Positions 1-8,167 are shown, counted from the stretch's first letter. The stretch is DNA of 20,042 nucleotides from UBA5266 sp964610025 (GCA_964610025.1 CAZSTX010000042.1:1-20042); one strand, 5' to 3'. Notes: generated from the sequence alone by a model not told the origin. A program made the numbers and translations.

Positions 1-2
1 CA

Positions 3-98
3 TTGCAGGATATTTCCGATTTAAAAACAGGTATATACGTGATTAAAGTAGAAACAGAAGAGGAAATACATATACGTAAAATACAGATAATAAGATAA
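3..98 (+). CDS. C-terminal end of a type IX secretion (T9SS type A) sorting-domain protein, partial
   Basis: An open frame enters from the left edge and stops with TAA at 96-98. The last 31 residues are visible and contain DLKTGIYVIKVETEEE followed by a basic end, IRKIQIIR. This 'L.-.-G-x-Y-x-(V/I)-x-(V/I)' core plus a Lys/Arg-rich beta-strand tail is the usual end of Bacteroidota T9SS type A C-terminal domains, which send cargo across the outer membrane and are then removed. Only the tail is present, so the cargo function cannot be told. A terminator-like hairpin follows 9 bases after the stop. The call rests on a short segment; another beta-rich C-terminus is possible. Confidence 0.6.
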   Translation: MQDISDLKTGIYVIKVETEEEIHIRKIQIIR

Positions 99-107
99 AT
101 ATCATTT

Positions 108-134
108 AAAGGCTGTTTTATAGCAACCTTTTTT
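108..134 (+). terminator. Terminator-like hairpin after the T9SS-tail gene
   Basis: AAAG-GCT (108-114) pairs with AGC (122-124) and CTTT (128-131), with a 7-base loop and a 3-base bulge. The T-run at 129-134 forms part of and follows the right arm. It lies 9 bases after the stop codon of the left-edge gene, as expected for an intrinsic terminator. The stem is short and bulged, so strength is uncertain. Confidence 0.5.
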
Positions 135-167
135 ATTGAAAAACTATTTTTTATTATAAAAAAAGTG

Positions 168-175
168 TAATTTTG
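168..175 (+). promoter_or_regulatory. Bacteroidota -7 element TAATTTTG
   Basis: TAATTTTG matches the Bacteroidota -7 consensus TAnnTTTG exactly. The nearest upstream TTG is at 136-138, 29 bases away, which is longer than the usual spacing of about 19-21, so the -33 part is weak. It would start a transcript near 182, directed into the short unit ending at the 260-290 hairpin. There is no large plus-strand gene before secA at 2151. Confidence 0.35.
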
Positions 176-203
176 CATTGTAAAATATAAACCTAAAAAT
201 ACA

Positions 204-272
204 ATGAGTCTGTTAGCTAATTGTTTGTTTGTTTCTATAATACTGCCACATCATTTGATAAAAGCCAATTGA
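204..272 (+). CDS. Possible 22-residue peptide ORF (speculative)
   Basis: ATG at 204 opens a 22-codon frame (MSLLANCLFVSIILPHHLIKAN) ending in TGA at 270-272. It begins about 20 bases after the predicted start of transcription from the -7 box at 168-175. The peptide has a hydrophobic middle (LFVSIILP). Its stop codon lies in the loop of the hairpin that follows. No Shine-Dalgarno is visible, but that is true of nearly every gene here. I do not recognise it. It may be chance coding inside an untranslated RNA, and it is listed only because promoter, ORF and hairpin line up. Confidence 0.15.
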   Translation: MSLLANCLFVSIILPHHLIKAN

Positions 273-290
273 TTTTTTAAGGCTTTTTTC
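260..290 (+). terminator. Hairpin with T-tract closing the short 168-290 unit
   Basis: AAAAGCC (260-266) pairs with GGCTTTT (281-287) across a 14-base A/T loop, and the T-run continues to 289. This is an acceptable intrinsic terminator or attenuator shape: 7 bp, of which 3 are G/C. With the -7 element at 168-175 it would define an RNA of roughly 105-110 nt. Confidence 0.4.
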
Positions 291-296
291 TATCAC

Positions 297-368
297 AAAA
301 AAAAAAACTTACAAGCATCGCCAACTAAAAAACTGGAGTAGTTTATATTACAATTAAAAACGATGCTT
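297..368 (-). terminator. Terminator-like stem-loop for the GWxTD gene
   Basis: Read on the minus strand, AAGCATCG (368-361) pairs perfectly with CGATGCTT (320-313). After 5 bases there is an unbroken run of 11 T (307-297). The 40-base loop holds a smaller hairpin, AAACT/AGTTT at 330-344, which could compact it. It begins 15 bases after the GWxTD stop codon, where a terminator is expected. The long loop is the weak point. Confidence 0.5.
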
Positions 369-382
369 TATTGCAGAATATA

Positions 383-1786
383 TTATTCCGTTTCTTCGAT
401 ACTGATAGGACGTGCATCTTTAGCTTTGAGTGTCAATTTCCACCGAGGGTCATATATTTCATCTCTGGCTGTAGAGTGAATCAATTCGTAGAGATTGGTT
501 ACCAAGTCGCGACTGTAGAAGATAAAATACACATTATTTTGATTAGCAGTAGCATAATAATACCATATTTCGTAAGGATAATATTCTTGTGTAAAAGGAT
601 ATTTTTCTATTTCACTTGGAGAACCATATTTAAGAAAAACATAGCCTTTATCAGTGCGATAGCCTTTGATGGTATTAGAAGAGTAAGAATTATTGACTAT
701 CATCACATTTTTATAATAATCATACCATGCTTGAAGAGGATTATCGGAACGCCTTTTAGTCCAGAAAACAGCAAAAAAAGCATCTAACTCATCATAAGTA
801 TATTTTTTAGCATTGCGTATCAATTCTTTTTCTTTATCATCAGCGATTACGTAAATATAATCCAAATATAATAAAAGTGTATCTAAAGATACTTTTTCTG
901 TATTTAACACCAATTCATTTCTTTCTGTATCCATATCAGGATTGCTACGCTGAAAAAAGAGATTTTTTGAAGTTAGTAATGAATCATTGGAAGAAAAAAT
1001 ATCAATGTTAAGATTATAATTTCCCGATGGTAAACTGTCGATATCAAAAGTATGCAATATGACATAGAGGTCTGTTTTTTTACATTTTCTTTCACGTAGA
1101 TATTTATTAGACAAAGGACTAATATTTTCAGCATTCGAAATATAACAACGATAAACAAACGAATCTTGCGCACATTTAAAATAATCAGTATTATAAATTT
1201 CTGTCATAAAAATAAGTTTACTAATATTTTCAGGATAAAAAAATGAAAAATAAGGAATAAAATCGATATTATGCTTAGTAAACACACTATTATTATCGGC
1301 AAAAGTAAGATTACTTATAAGTTGAATATCAGATATAGACACTGTGTTTTCTTGATAATCGATGATGAGTTTTTGCTCGTATATTAAAGGAGTAGATGCA
1401 GTATTATTAGAATCAATAATAGTTATTTTCATTGTATATTCTCCATTAGCAATAGGAATACGTAATAGATTATAAATATTATCTTTTGTAGCCGAAATAC
1501 TATCTGGATACACATTGGTAATAAACGAATATCTTCTCTCAATAAACTGCTCTTCCATTTCTGTCGAAGACAATGCTATCGTTAAATTAACTCGTCCTTG
1601 ATAAGACAAATCATTTACAGGCACATATCGGATGCTATTGCCTATTATCAAACATTGCAATTCGATATAATTTGTTTCTTTTGGGACAGAAAACAACAAA
1701 TAATTAATCGTAGCTTTTATATCTTGTGCAAATAATGAAGATAATGAAGATAAGAATATAAAAATAAAAATAATAGTTCTTCGCAT
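383..1786 (-). CDS. GWxTD-domain secreted protein
   Basis: This 467-residue protein starts with an export signal (MRRTIIFIFIFLSSLSSLFA, predicted cut before Gln21). No lipobox is seen, so a periplasmic or outer-membrane location is likely. The C-terminal third, about residues 330-455, matches the Bacteroidota GWxTD domain. It has FFAVFWTKRRSDNP (337-350), a YYKNV segment (357-361), then the signature as GYRTDKG (375-381) followed by YVFLKYGSPSEIE, and an Asp-Pro-Arg-Trp near the end. The signature Trp is Tyr376 here. The middle is beta-rich and unrecognised. The family has no established biochemical role that I know of. It is transcribed away from secA and followed by a T-rich stem-loop. No clear TAnnTTTG box was found upstream. 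Family call fairly sure, function unknown. Confidence 0.85.
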   Translation of the reverse strand: MRRTIIFIFIFLSSLSSLFAQDIKATINYLLFSVPKETNYIELQCLIIGNSIRYVPVNDLSYQGRVNLTIALSSTEMEEQFIERRYSFITNVYPDSISATKDNIYNLLRIPIANGEYTMKITIIDSNNTASTPLIYEQKLIIDYQENTVSISDIQLISNLTFADNNSVFTKHNIDFIPYFSFFYPENISKLIFMTEIYNTDYFKCAQDSFVYRCYISNAENISPLSNKYLRERKCKKTDLYVILHTFDIDSLPSGNYNLNIDIFSSNDSLLTSKNLFFQRSNPDMDTERNELVLNTEKVSLDTLLLYLDYIYVIADDKEKELIRNAKKYTYDELDAFFAVFWTKRRSDNPLQAWYDYYKNVMIVNNSYSSNTIKGYRTDKGYVFLKYGSPSEIEKYPFTQEYYPYEIWYYYATANQNNVYFIFYSRDLVTNLYELIHSTARDEIYDPRWKLTLKAKDARPISIEETE

Positions 1787-2150
1787 ACTTTTGACAATAC
1801 TTTAAATATAATAATATTAACAAAAAAAATAAATTATTATTATATAAAAATTTATTTTTAGCAATTTCAACACACAAATACAGCAATTGCTATTACGACA
1901 AAATAGCAGAGGCACACATAGCACTTTCTCAGTAAAACAGACAACTATTTCTATGGCGTAATGCTTAAGCGATTGGTTTTTTTTAAGAGAAATTCCGAAA
2001 AATACTGTTATAATGTTTAAACATAAAATGAATAGCTGACATATAGCAATATTTTCATAAAAAAAACAACAATTGCGCTTAAAAATTTAGTATTTTTGTT
2101 AATTAAAAAAAATAATATTATATATTTATAAATAGCTGAAATAAAATAAC
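1787..2150. other. 364-base divergent spacer between the GWxTD gene and secA
   Basis: No credible gene is seen. It is strongly A/T-rich and holds an 11-bp A/T-only inverted repeat (AAAAATAAATT 1825-1835 with AATTTATTTTT 1849-1859). It also holds three perfect palindromes: AGCAATTGCT at 1882-1891, GCTTAAGC at 1963-1970 and ATGTTTAAACAT at 2013-2024. A secA-side -7 element lies at 2091-2098. Both flanking genes must be promoted from here. The palindromes could be operator sites, but short palindromes occur by chance in such biased DNA. Confidence 0.5.
2073..2098 (+). promoter_or_regulatory. Probable secA promoter
   Basis: TATTTTTG at 2091-2098 fits the -7 consensus TAnnTTTG and is 52 bases before the secA ATG. 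A TTG at 2073-2075 is the nearest -33 candidate, but its 15-base spacing is shorter than usual. The 5' leader would be about 45 nt, A/T-rich, without a Shine-Dalgarno. Confidence 0.4.
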
Positions 2151-5100
2151 ATGGCAAATTGGTTGCGAAAATTATTTGGAACAAAATCCGAAAAAGACAT
2201 TAAACTATTAACTCCTTATATTAATAAAATACAAGAAGTTTATCCTGAGATAGAAAAATTATCAAACGACGAATTAAGAGCTAAAACACTACAATTCAAA
2301 CAAAACATCTATGAAGAAACAAAAGAGAATAAACTACGAATACAAGAGATTAAAGAAACATTAGAACATCAATTTGATATAGAAATTCAAGAAAAAGAAA
2401 AACTTTATACCGAGATAGAAAATTTAGAAGATACTATCTACGAAGATACAAATAACATTCTAAACGAAATACTTCCAGAAGCTTTTTCGGTAATGAAAGA
2501 AACAGCACGACGATTTAAAGAAAACAAAGAAATAGAAGTTACAGCCACCGATTTTGACCGAGATTTAGCCACAACACTCGATTGCATTAATATAAAAGAC
2601 GACAAAGCTATTTATCAAAACTCTTGGATGGCAGGAGGCAATGAAATTGTTTGGGATATGTGCCATTATGATGTGCAATTAATAGGAGGTATTGTATTGC
2701 ATCAAGGAAAAATTGCAGAAATGGCTACAGGAGAAGGAAAAACGTTAGTTGCTACCCTCCCCGTTTATTTAAACGCTTTAACAGGCGAAGGAGTACATTT
2801 AGTTACAGTAAACGACTATTTGGCTAAACGTGACTCTGAATGGATGGGAATGCTCTATCAGTTTCATGGATTAAAAGTAGATTGCATTGACAAACACGAA
2901 CCTAACTCTGACGAAAGACGAAAAGCCTATTTAGCCGATATTACTTTTGGGACCAATAACGAATTTGGATTCGACTATTTAAGAGACAACATGGCACGTA
3001 ATGTTACAGAATTAGTACAAAGACGACACAATTATGCCATTGTCGACGAAGTAGACTCTGTATTAATCGATGATGCTCGAACACCCTTAATTATTTCAGG
3101 TCCAACACCACGTGGCGAACAACAAGATTTCGACAAATACAAACCCATAGTAGACAAGCTATACAATGCACAACGACAATTAGTAAACAACCTACTTTCT
3201 GAATCAAGACGCTTGCTCAACGACAATAGCAACCCTAAAAATGAAGAAGAAGGAGCTAAATTGTTATTACGCGCACACAGAGGAATGCCCAAAAACAAGG
3301 CACTTATTAAAATGCTGAGCGAACCGGGAATGAAACAACTTCTTTTAAAAACAGAAAGTTTTTATATGGCAGAACAAAATAAAAACATGCCTATTATTGA
3401 CGATGAATTATATTTTGTAATAGAAGAAAAATTAAACTCTGTCGATATTAAAGATAAAGGAATTGATTTAGTTGCAAGTAATACTGAAGAAGCCAAATTT
3501 TTTATTATTCCTGACATTGGAAGTGAAATGGCAGAATTAGAGAAGTCGCACCTATCATCAGAAGAAAAAATAGAGAAAAAAAATGAAATATACCGTAATT
3601 TCTCTATTGCCTCAGAACGCATCCATACTATTCAACAACTTTTAAAAGCATACACCATGTTTGAAAAAGATGTAGAATACGTAGTCTTAGATAATAAAAT
3701 CAAAATTGTCGACGAGCAAACAGGACGTATTATGGAAGGACGCCGCTACAGCGACGGATTACACCAAGCAATAGAAGCAAAAGAAAATGTAAAAGTAGAA
3801 GCAGCTACCCAAACCTATGCAACCATCACTTTACAAAACTATTTCCGTATGTACCGTAAATTAGCTGGTATGACAGGAACTGCTGAAACAGAAGCCGGAG
3901 AATTTTGGAATATCTATAAATTAGATGTCGTTACCATTCCAACCAACCGTCCTATTATAAGAGAAGATAGAGAAGACCTCGTTTATAAAACAAAACGAGA
4001 AAAATATGCTGCTATTGTTAATGAAATAATAGACTTACATGAGCAAGGAAGACCTATATTGGTGGGAACCACTTCAGTAGAAACTTCTGAACTTTTATCT
4101 AAAATATTAACAACTCGAAAAATAAAACACAATGTTTTAAATGCGAAACTACATAAAAAAGAAGCTGATATAGTTGCCGAAGCAGGACAGTCGGGAGGGG
4201 TAACCATAGCAACTAATATGGCAGGACGTGGAACAGATATAAAACTAACTCCTAAAGTGAAAGAATTAGGAGGTTTAGCCATCATTGGCACCGAACGACA
4301 TGACTCTCGTCGTGTTGATAGACAGCTACGTGGACGTGCCGGACGACAAGGAGATGTTGGAAGTTCACAATTTTTTGTATCGTTAGAAGATGATTTGATG
4401 CGTTTGTTTGCTTCTGATCGTATAGCAAAAGTAATGGACCGACTCGGATTTAAAGAAGGAGAAGTAATTCAACACAATATGATAACCAATTCTATCGAAC
4501 GAGCACAAAAGAAAGTCGAAGAAAACAATTTTGGAATTCGTAAACGTTTGTTAGAATACGATGACGTAATGAACAAACAAAGAGAGAGCATTTACAAAAC
4601 AAGAAGAAATGCACTCTATGGCGATCGTTTAGAATTAGATATATCAGAAATGTTTCGCAACATATGCTCCTATATAGCTTCTAATTATCAAGAAGAGCGA
4701 AACTTTGAAGGCTTTCAACATGCTACAATTTCTATTTTGGGATGCGAAAGTTCTTTAAGCGATAGTCAATTCTACCAAGAAAAAACAGAAGATATAGCAA
4801 GTTTGCTATATGACCAAGCATATTTTAGTTATAAAGAGCGGATTTTAAAAATGTCTGAAAAAGCAATGCCTATTGTACAATCCGTTTTTGAAAAAGAAGG
4901 TCATCGTTACGAGAACATCGCCATTCCTATAACAGATGGAAAAAAAACTATGCAAATAATAGCAAACCTACAAAATTGCATAGATAATGGAGCACGTGAG
5001 TTAGCATTAACAATTGAAAAAAATCTAACACTTGCTATTATTGACAATGCTTGGAAAGAGCATTTACGCGAAATGGACGACTTAAAACAATCAGTACAAA

Positions 5101-5432
5101 CAGCTTCATATGAACAAAAAGACCCTCTTTTAATTTATAAATTTGAATCCTACGATTTGTTTTCCAATATGTTAACAGAAGTATACAAAGACATTATTTC
5201 TTTCTTAAACAATGGCAGAATACCTATTTTAGAATCTCAAAATGTAAAAGAAGCAAAACTACCCGCTAGCGATCAAAATAAACTTAAAACAGGAAGAGAA
5301 GAAGTGGCAGCCCAAAGCACTTCGCAACCACAAGTAACACAACCCATTAAAGTTGAGAAAAAAGTAGGCAGAAATGAACTTTGCCCTTGCGGAAGTGGAA
5401 AAAAATACAAAAATTGTCATGGCAGAGCCTAA
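2151..5432 (+). CDS. secA: Preprotein translocase ATPase SecA
   Basis: SecA is the cytoplasmic motor that pushes unfolded signal-peptide proteins through SecYEG using ATP. The protein is 1093 residues, in the long range usual for Bacteroidota and longer than the roughly 900 of E. coli. Visible landmarks are Walker A MATGEGKT (191-198), the DEAD-type Walker B VDEVDS (298-303), and the nucleotide-binding-domain-2 segment TNMAGRGTDIKL. The helicase arginine motif QLRGRAGRQGD and the helical-scaffold motif RKRLLEYDDVMNKQR are also present. The C-terminal zinc-binding tail has Cys1078, Cys1080, Cys1089 and His1090 (CPCGSGKKYKNCHG), which normally contacts SecB or lipid. Extra length lies in the N-terminal helical part and between the Walker motifs and the rest of domain 1, as in its relatives. 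The start MANWLRKLFG is a typical SecA opening. The next gene begins 6 bases after the stop. Confidence 0.98.
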   Translation: MANWLRKLFGTKSEKDIKLLTPYINKIQEVYPEIEKLSNDELRAKTLQFKQNIYEETKENKLRIQEIKETLEHQFDIEIQEKEKLYTEIENLEDTIYEDTNNILNEILPEAFSVMKETARRFKENKEIEVTATDFDRDLATTLDCINIKDDKAIYQNSWMAGGNEIVWDMCHYDVQLIGGIVLHQGKIAEMATGEGKTLVATLPVYLNALTGEGVHLVTVNDYLAKRDSEWMGMLYQFHGLKVDCIDKHEPNSDERRKAYLADITFGTNNEFGFDYLRDNMARNVTELVQRRHNYAIVDEVDSVLIDDARTPLIISGPTPRGEQQDFDKYKPIVDKLYNAQRQLVNNLLSESRRLLNDNSNPKNEEEGAKLLLRAHRGMPKNKALIKMLSEPGMKQLLLKTESFYMAEQNKNMPIIDDELYFVIEEKLNSVDIKDKGIDLVASNTEEAKFFIIPDIGSEMAELEKSHLSSEEKIEKKNEIYRNFSIASERIHTIQQLLKAYTMFEKDVEYVVLDNKIKIVDEQTGRIMEGRRYSDGLHQAIEAKENVKVEAATQTYATITLQNYFRMYRKLAGMTGTAETEAGEFWNIYKLDVVTIPTNRPIIREDREDLVYKTKREKYAAIVNEIIDLHEQGRPILVGTTSVETSELLSKILTTRKIKHNVLNAKLHKKEADIVAEAGQSGGVTIATNMAGRGTDIKLTPKVKELGGLAIIGTERHDSRRVDRQLRGRAGRQGDVGSSQFFVSLEDDLMRLFASDRIAKVMDRLGFKEGEVIQHNMITNSIERAQKKVEENNFGIRKRLLEYDDVMNKQRESIYKTRRNALYGDRLELDISEMFRNICSYIASNYQEERNFEGFQHATISILGCESSLSDSQFYQEKTEDIASLLYDQAYFSYKERILKMSEKAMPIVQSVFEKEGHRYENIAIPITDGKKTMQIIANLQNCIDNGARELALTIEKNLTLAIIDNAWKEHLREMDDLKQSVQTASYEQKDPLLIYKFESYDLFSNMLTEVYKDIISFLNNGRIPILESQNVKEAKLPASDQNKLKTGREEVAAQSTSQPQVTQPIKVEKKVGRNELCPCGSGKKYKNCHGRA

Positions 5433-5438
5433 TACGCT

Positions 5439-6554
5439 ATGAAAAAAAAAGCAGTTCTTTCGGTAAGCAATGATTTATACACTGACCCAAGAGTAGACAA
5501 AGTATGTAACACTTTACTCTCTATGGGTTATGACGTTTTATTAATAGGAAGAAAATACCGTCATTCACCTATTTTAGCTAATAGAAAATACCACACTAAA
5601 CGACTGCATTTATGCTTTCAAAAAGGAGCTTTTTTTTATGCCGAATTTAATTTACGCTTATTTTTTTATCTGTTATTTATTAAAAGCAACGTGTTAATTG
5701 CTAACGATTTAGACACATTACTCCCTAATTTTTTAGTAAGTAAAATAAAGCGAAAGAAAATAGTATACGACAGCCATGAATACTTTTTAGGGTTAGAATC
5801 AATAAAAGACAGAGTTTTTGTAAAAAAAACATGGTTTGCAATCGAAAAATATTGCTTTCCTAAGCTAAAACACATCATTACAGTATCTCAATCGATAGCT
5901 AATCAATACGAAAAAGAATATAAAATCAAAGTAAATGTAGTAAGAAACGTCCCTTTAGCTTATCAACCAGTCATAACAGAAACGAAACAATCTTTACAAC
6001 TACCAGAAAATAAAACAATTATTATTTTACAAGGAAATGCCATACATCGCAACAGAGGTGGAGAAGAATTAGTAGAGGCTATGCCATTAATCAAAAATGC
6101 AATTCTCGTCATAATTGGCAATGGCGACATTATTCCTTTTTTAAAACAAAGAACAAAAGAATTATCATTAGAACAGAAAATCATTTTTATAGATAGGCAA
6201 ACTCCAGAAAAATTGTTTCACTATACGTATTTTGCTGATATTGGAATAGCTTTCGATAAAAATTTGAGTCTCAACCATTACTTTAGTCTTCCAAATAAAA
6301 TATTTGATTATATTAAGGCTGCAACTCCTTATTTATGCAACGACTTACCAGAAAGAAAATATATTACTGAAAAATACAAAGTTGGAATTGTGTTAGACGA
6401 AATCAGTCCGAAAACAATCGCCGATAAAATACAATATCTTATAGATAATAAAACCCTCTACAATCAACTAAAAGAAAACTGCAAACAAGCTGCTACTGAA
6501 TTAGTTTGGGAAAACGAAGAGAATGTTTTAAGGAATATTTATCTTAATTTATAA
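5439..6554 (+). CDS. GT4-type (GT-B fold) glycosyltransferase
   Basis: This 371-residue protein has the two-Rossmann GT-B layout of family-4 (group 1) glycosyltransferases. The N-terminal acceptor half opens with VLSVSNDLYTDPRVDKVCNTLLSMGYDVLLIG, and VYDSHEYF (109-116) is the usual DxHE-type motif. The donor-binding half begins near 192, with IIILQGNAIHRNRGGEEL, the strand VIIGNGD, and SLPNKIFDYIKAATPYL (283-299). The last replaces the classical E-x7-E with the 'LPNK-(I/L)F-(E/D)Y' variant common in this group. No signal peptide or clear membrane span is seen; a hydrophobic stretch near 72-80 suggests membrane association. Donor and acceptor cannot be read from sequence. It starts 6 bases after secA, so it is probably co-transcribed, although no functional link is obvious. 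Confidence 0.88.
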   Translation: MKKKAVLSVSNDLYTDPRVDKVCNTLLSMGYDVLLIGRKYRHSPILANRKYHTKRLHLCFQKGAFFYAEFNLRLFFYLLFIKSNVLIANDLDTLLPNFLVSKIKRKKIVYDSHEYFLGLESIKDRVFVKKTWFAIEKYCFPKLKHIITVSQSIANQYEKEYKIKVNVVRNVPLAYQPVITETKQSLQLPENKTIIILQGNAIHRNRGGEELVEAMPLIKNAILVIIGNGDIIPFLKQRTKELSLEQKIIFIDRQTPEKLFHYTYFADIGIAFDKNLSLNHYFSLPNKIFDYIKAATPYLCNDLPERKYITEKYKVGIVLDEISPKTIADKIQYLIDNKTLYNQLKENCKQAATELVWENEENVLRNIYLNL

Positions 6555-6593
6555 TGCAATAAAACCTAAAATAAACTCTATCAATTATTTATA

Positions 6594-8069
6594 TTAATAT
6601 GCTTTTGCAAACAGCACTCTTTCTTTAGAAGGCTTTCCTGAAAAGATACACTTTCCTTCTTCTTGTGGGTTATTTAAAGGAATACAACGAATAGTAGCCT
6701 TTGTTTTTTCTTTTATAATAGCTTCTGTTTCAGCACTTCCGTCCCAATGTGCAGCGACAAATCCGCCTTTATTTTCAATAATATCAACAAATTCCTCCCA
6801 AGTATTTACTTCAGTTGTATTTTCTTCCCTAAAATTTAAAGCTCTATTATACAGATTGTAATGTATAGCTTCTAAAAGAGAAACAACTTCATCGATACTA
6901 TTATTTTTATCAACTAATATTTTTTCAAACGTATCTCTACGGAAAAGCTCTACTTTATTGTTTTCTAAATCTCTTGGACCTATCGTTATACGAATAGGAA
7001 CACCTTTTAATTCATATTCATTAAACTTCCATCCTGAACGGTACTCATCTCTGTTATCATATTTTACGCTTATATTACGCATTTTCAAACCTTCTTCAAT
7101 AGTCTTAGCAACTTCGTTTACTTGCGATAATTGTTCTTCGTTGCGATAAACAGGAATAATAACAACTTGTAGAGGAGCTATTTTAGGCGGCAACACCAAT
7201 CCTTTATTGTCAGAGTGAGTCATAACTAACGCACCTATTAAGCGAGTAGACACCCCCCAAGAAGTCGCCCAAACATATTCTAATTTGTTTTCCTTATTCA
7301 AAAACTGCACATCAAAAGCTTTAGCAAAATTTTGACCTAAAAAATGAGAAGTACCTGCTTGCAAAGCCTTTCCATCTTGCATTAATGCTTCTATACAATA
7401 AGTATTTACTGCACCTGCAAAACGTTCTGATAAAGATTTTAACCCAATAACAACAGGGACCGCCATATAATTTTGCACAAAATCAGCATATATATGTATC
7501 ATTCGTTCGGCTTCTTCTACTGCTTCTGTTTCTGACTGATGGGCTGTATGCCCTTCCTGCCATAAAAATTCGGCTGTACGTAAAAACAAACGTGTCCTCA
7601 TCTCCCAACGTACAACATTTGCCCATTGATTGATAAGCAATGGCAAGTCGCGATAAGATTGAATCCAATTTTTATACGTATTCCAAATAATCGTTTCTGA
7701 AGTTGGACGTATGATTAGCTCTTCTTCTAATTTAGAATCAGGGTCAACAATAAGCTCATCGTTATTATCACCTTGTTTTAAACGATAATGTGTAACAACA
7801 GCACATTCTTTGGCAAAACCTTCTACATGATTTGCTTCACGACTTAGAAAAGATTTTGGAATAAAAAGGGGAAAATAAGCATTAACATGCCCACTTTTTT
7901 TAAACATACTATCAAGTACATCTCGCATATTTTCCCATAAAGTATACCCATAAGGTTTAATTACCATACAGCCGCGCACTGCTGAGTTTTCAGCTAATCC
8001 CGATTTAATTATTAAGTCATTATACCACTGAGAATAATTCTCTTCTTTATTGATTAATTGTTCTGACAT
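6594..8069 (-). CDS. proS: Prolyl-tRNA synthetase, type 3 (archaeal/eukaryotic-like)
   Basis: This class II synthetase charges tRNA-Pro with proline in the cytoplasm. Landmarks over 491 residues are RPTSET (121-126), motif 2 FLRTAEFLWQEGHTAH (162-177), the proline-pocket segment TSHFLGQNF (240-248), motif 3 around WGVSTRLIGALVM (271-283), and an anticodon-binding domain from about 298. A C-terminal domain follows and ends in Tyr491. The short core, lack of an editing insert and terminal Tyr are features of the archaeal/eukaryotic-type ProRS that Bacteroidota use, as opposed to the E. coli type. It converges on the glycosyltransferase gene with a 39-base gap in which I see no terminator. It diverges from the repeat lipoprotein gene. 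No Shine-Dalgarno precedes the ATG; a TACTTTTG box lies about 70 bases upstream. Confidence 0.97.
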   Translation of the reverse strand: MSEQLINKEENYSQWYNDLIIKSGLAENSAVRGCMVIKPYGYTLWENMRDVLDSMFKKSGHVNAYFPLFIPKSFLSREANHVEGFAKECAVVTHYRLKQGDNNDELIVDPDSKLEEELIIRPTSETIIWNTYKNWIQSYRDLPLLINQWANVVRWEMRTRLFLRTAEFLWQEGHTAHQSETEAVEEAERMIHIYADFVQNYMAVPVVIGLKSLSERFAGAVNTYCIEALMQDGKALQAGTSHFLGQNFAKAFDVQFLNKENKLEYVWATSWGVSTRLIGALVMTHSDNKGLVLPPKIAPLQVVIIPVYRNEEQLSQVNEVAKTIEEGLKMRNISVKYDNRDEYRSGWKFNEYELKGVPIRITIGPRDLENNKVELFRRDTFEKILVDKNNSIDEVVSLLEAIHYNLYNRALNFREENTTEVNTWEEFVDIIENKGGFVAAHWDGSAETEAIIKEKTKATIRCIPLNNPQEEGKCIFSGKPSKERVLFAKAY

Positions 8070-8086
8070 TTTTTTTTGGTATAGTT

Positions 8087-8119
8087 TTTGAATTTATATT
8101 AATAAAAAGTATAACTTTG
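8087..8119 (+). promoter_or_regulatory. Promoter of the repeat-lipoprotein gene
   Basis: TTTG at 8087-8090, then 21 bases, then TAACTTTG at 8112-8119, matches the Bacteroidota -33/-7 promoter (TTTG and TAnnTTTG). Transcription would begin near 8126, giving a leader of about 58 nt. It likely serves the lipoprotein and perhaps the three co-directional genes after it, since no other TAnnTTTG box was seen in the short gaps between them. Confidence 0.65.
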
Positions 8120-8138
8120 CAAAAAAGAAATAAACATG

Positions 8139-8146
8139 CAAAAGTA
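8139..8146 (-). promoter_or_regulatory. Candidate proS -7 element
   Basis: On the minus strand this reads TACTTTTG, a full match to TAnnTTTG, about 70 bases upstream of the proS ATG. No well-spaced TTG lies behind it, so it is less certain than the opposing promoter. It is interleaved with that promoter: the TTTGCA at 8116-8121 and TGCAAA at 8137-8142 form an inverted repeat. Confidence 0.35.
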
Positions 8147-8167
8147 TAAAAAATAACAATATAAAAT

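Noticed and set aside
371..787. 138-codon plus-strand frame opposite the GWxTD gene
   Set aside because: It is antisense to a recognisable signal-peptide protein with a family domain, and its own translation is low-complexity hydrophobic without motifs.
1825..1859. 11-bp inverted repeat as a terminator or RNA structure
   Set aside because: The stem is entirely A/T and sits in low-complexity DNA upstream of both genes, where no terminator is needed.
2151..5432. Large SecA size as a sign of a fusion or second-copy SecA2
   Set aside because: All motor motifs and the zinc tail are in order, and lengths near 1100 residues are normal for Bacteroidota SecA.
6555..6593. Bidirectional terminator between the glycosyltransferase and proS genes
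   Set aside because: No stem of useful length was found in the 39 bases.
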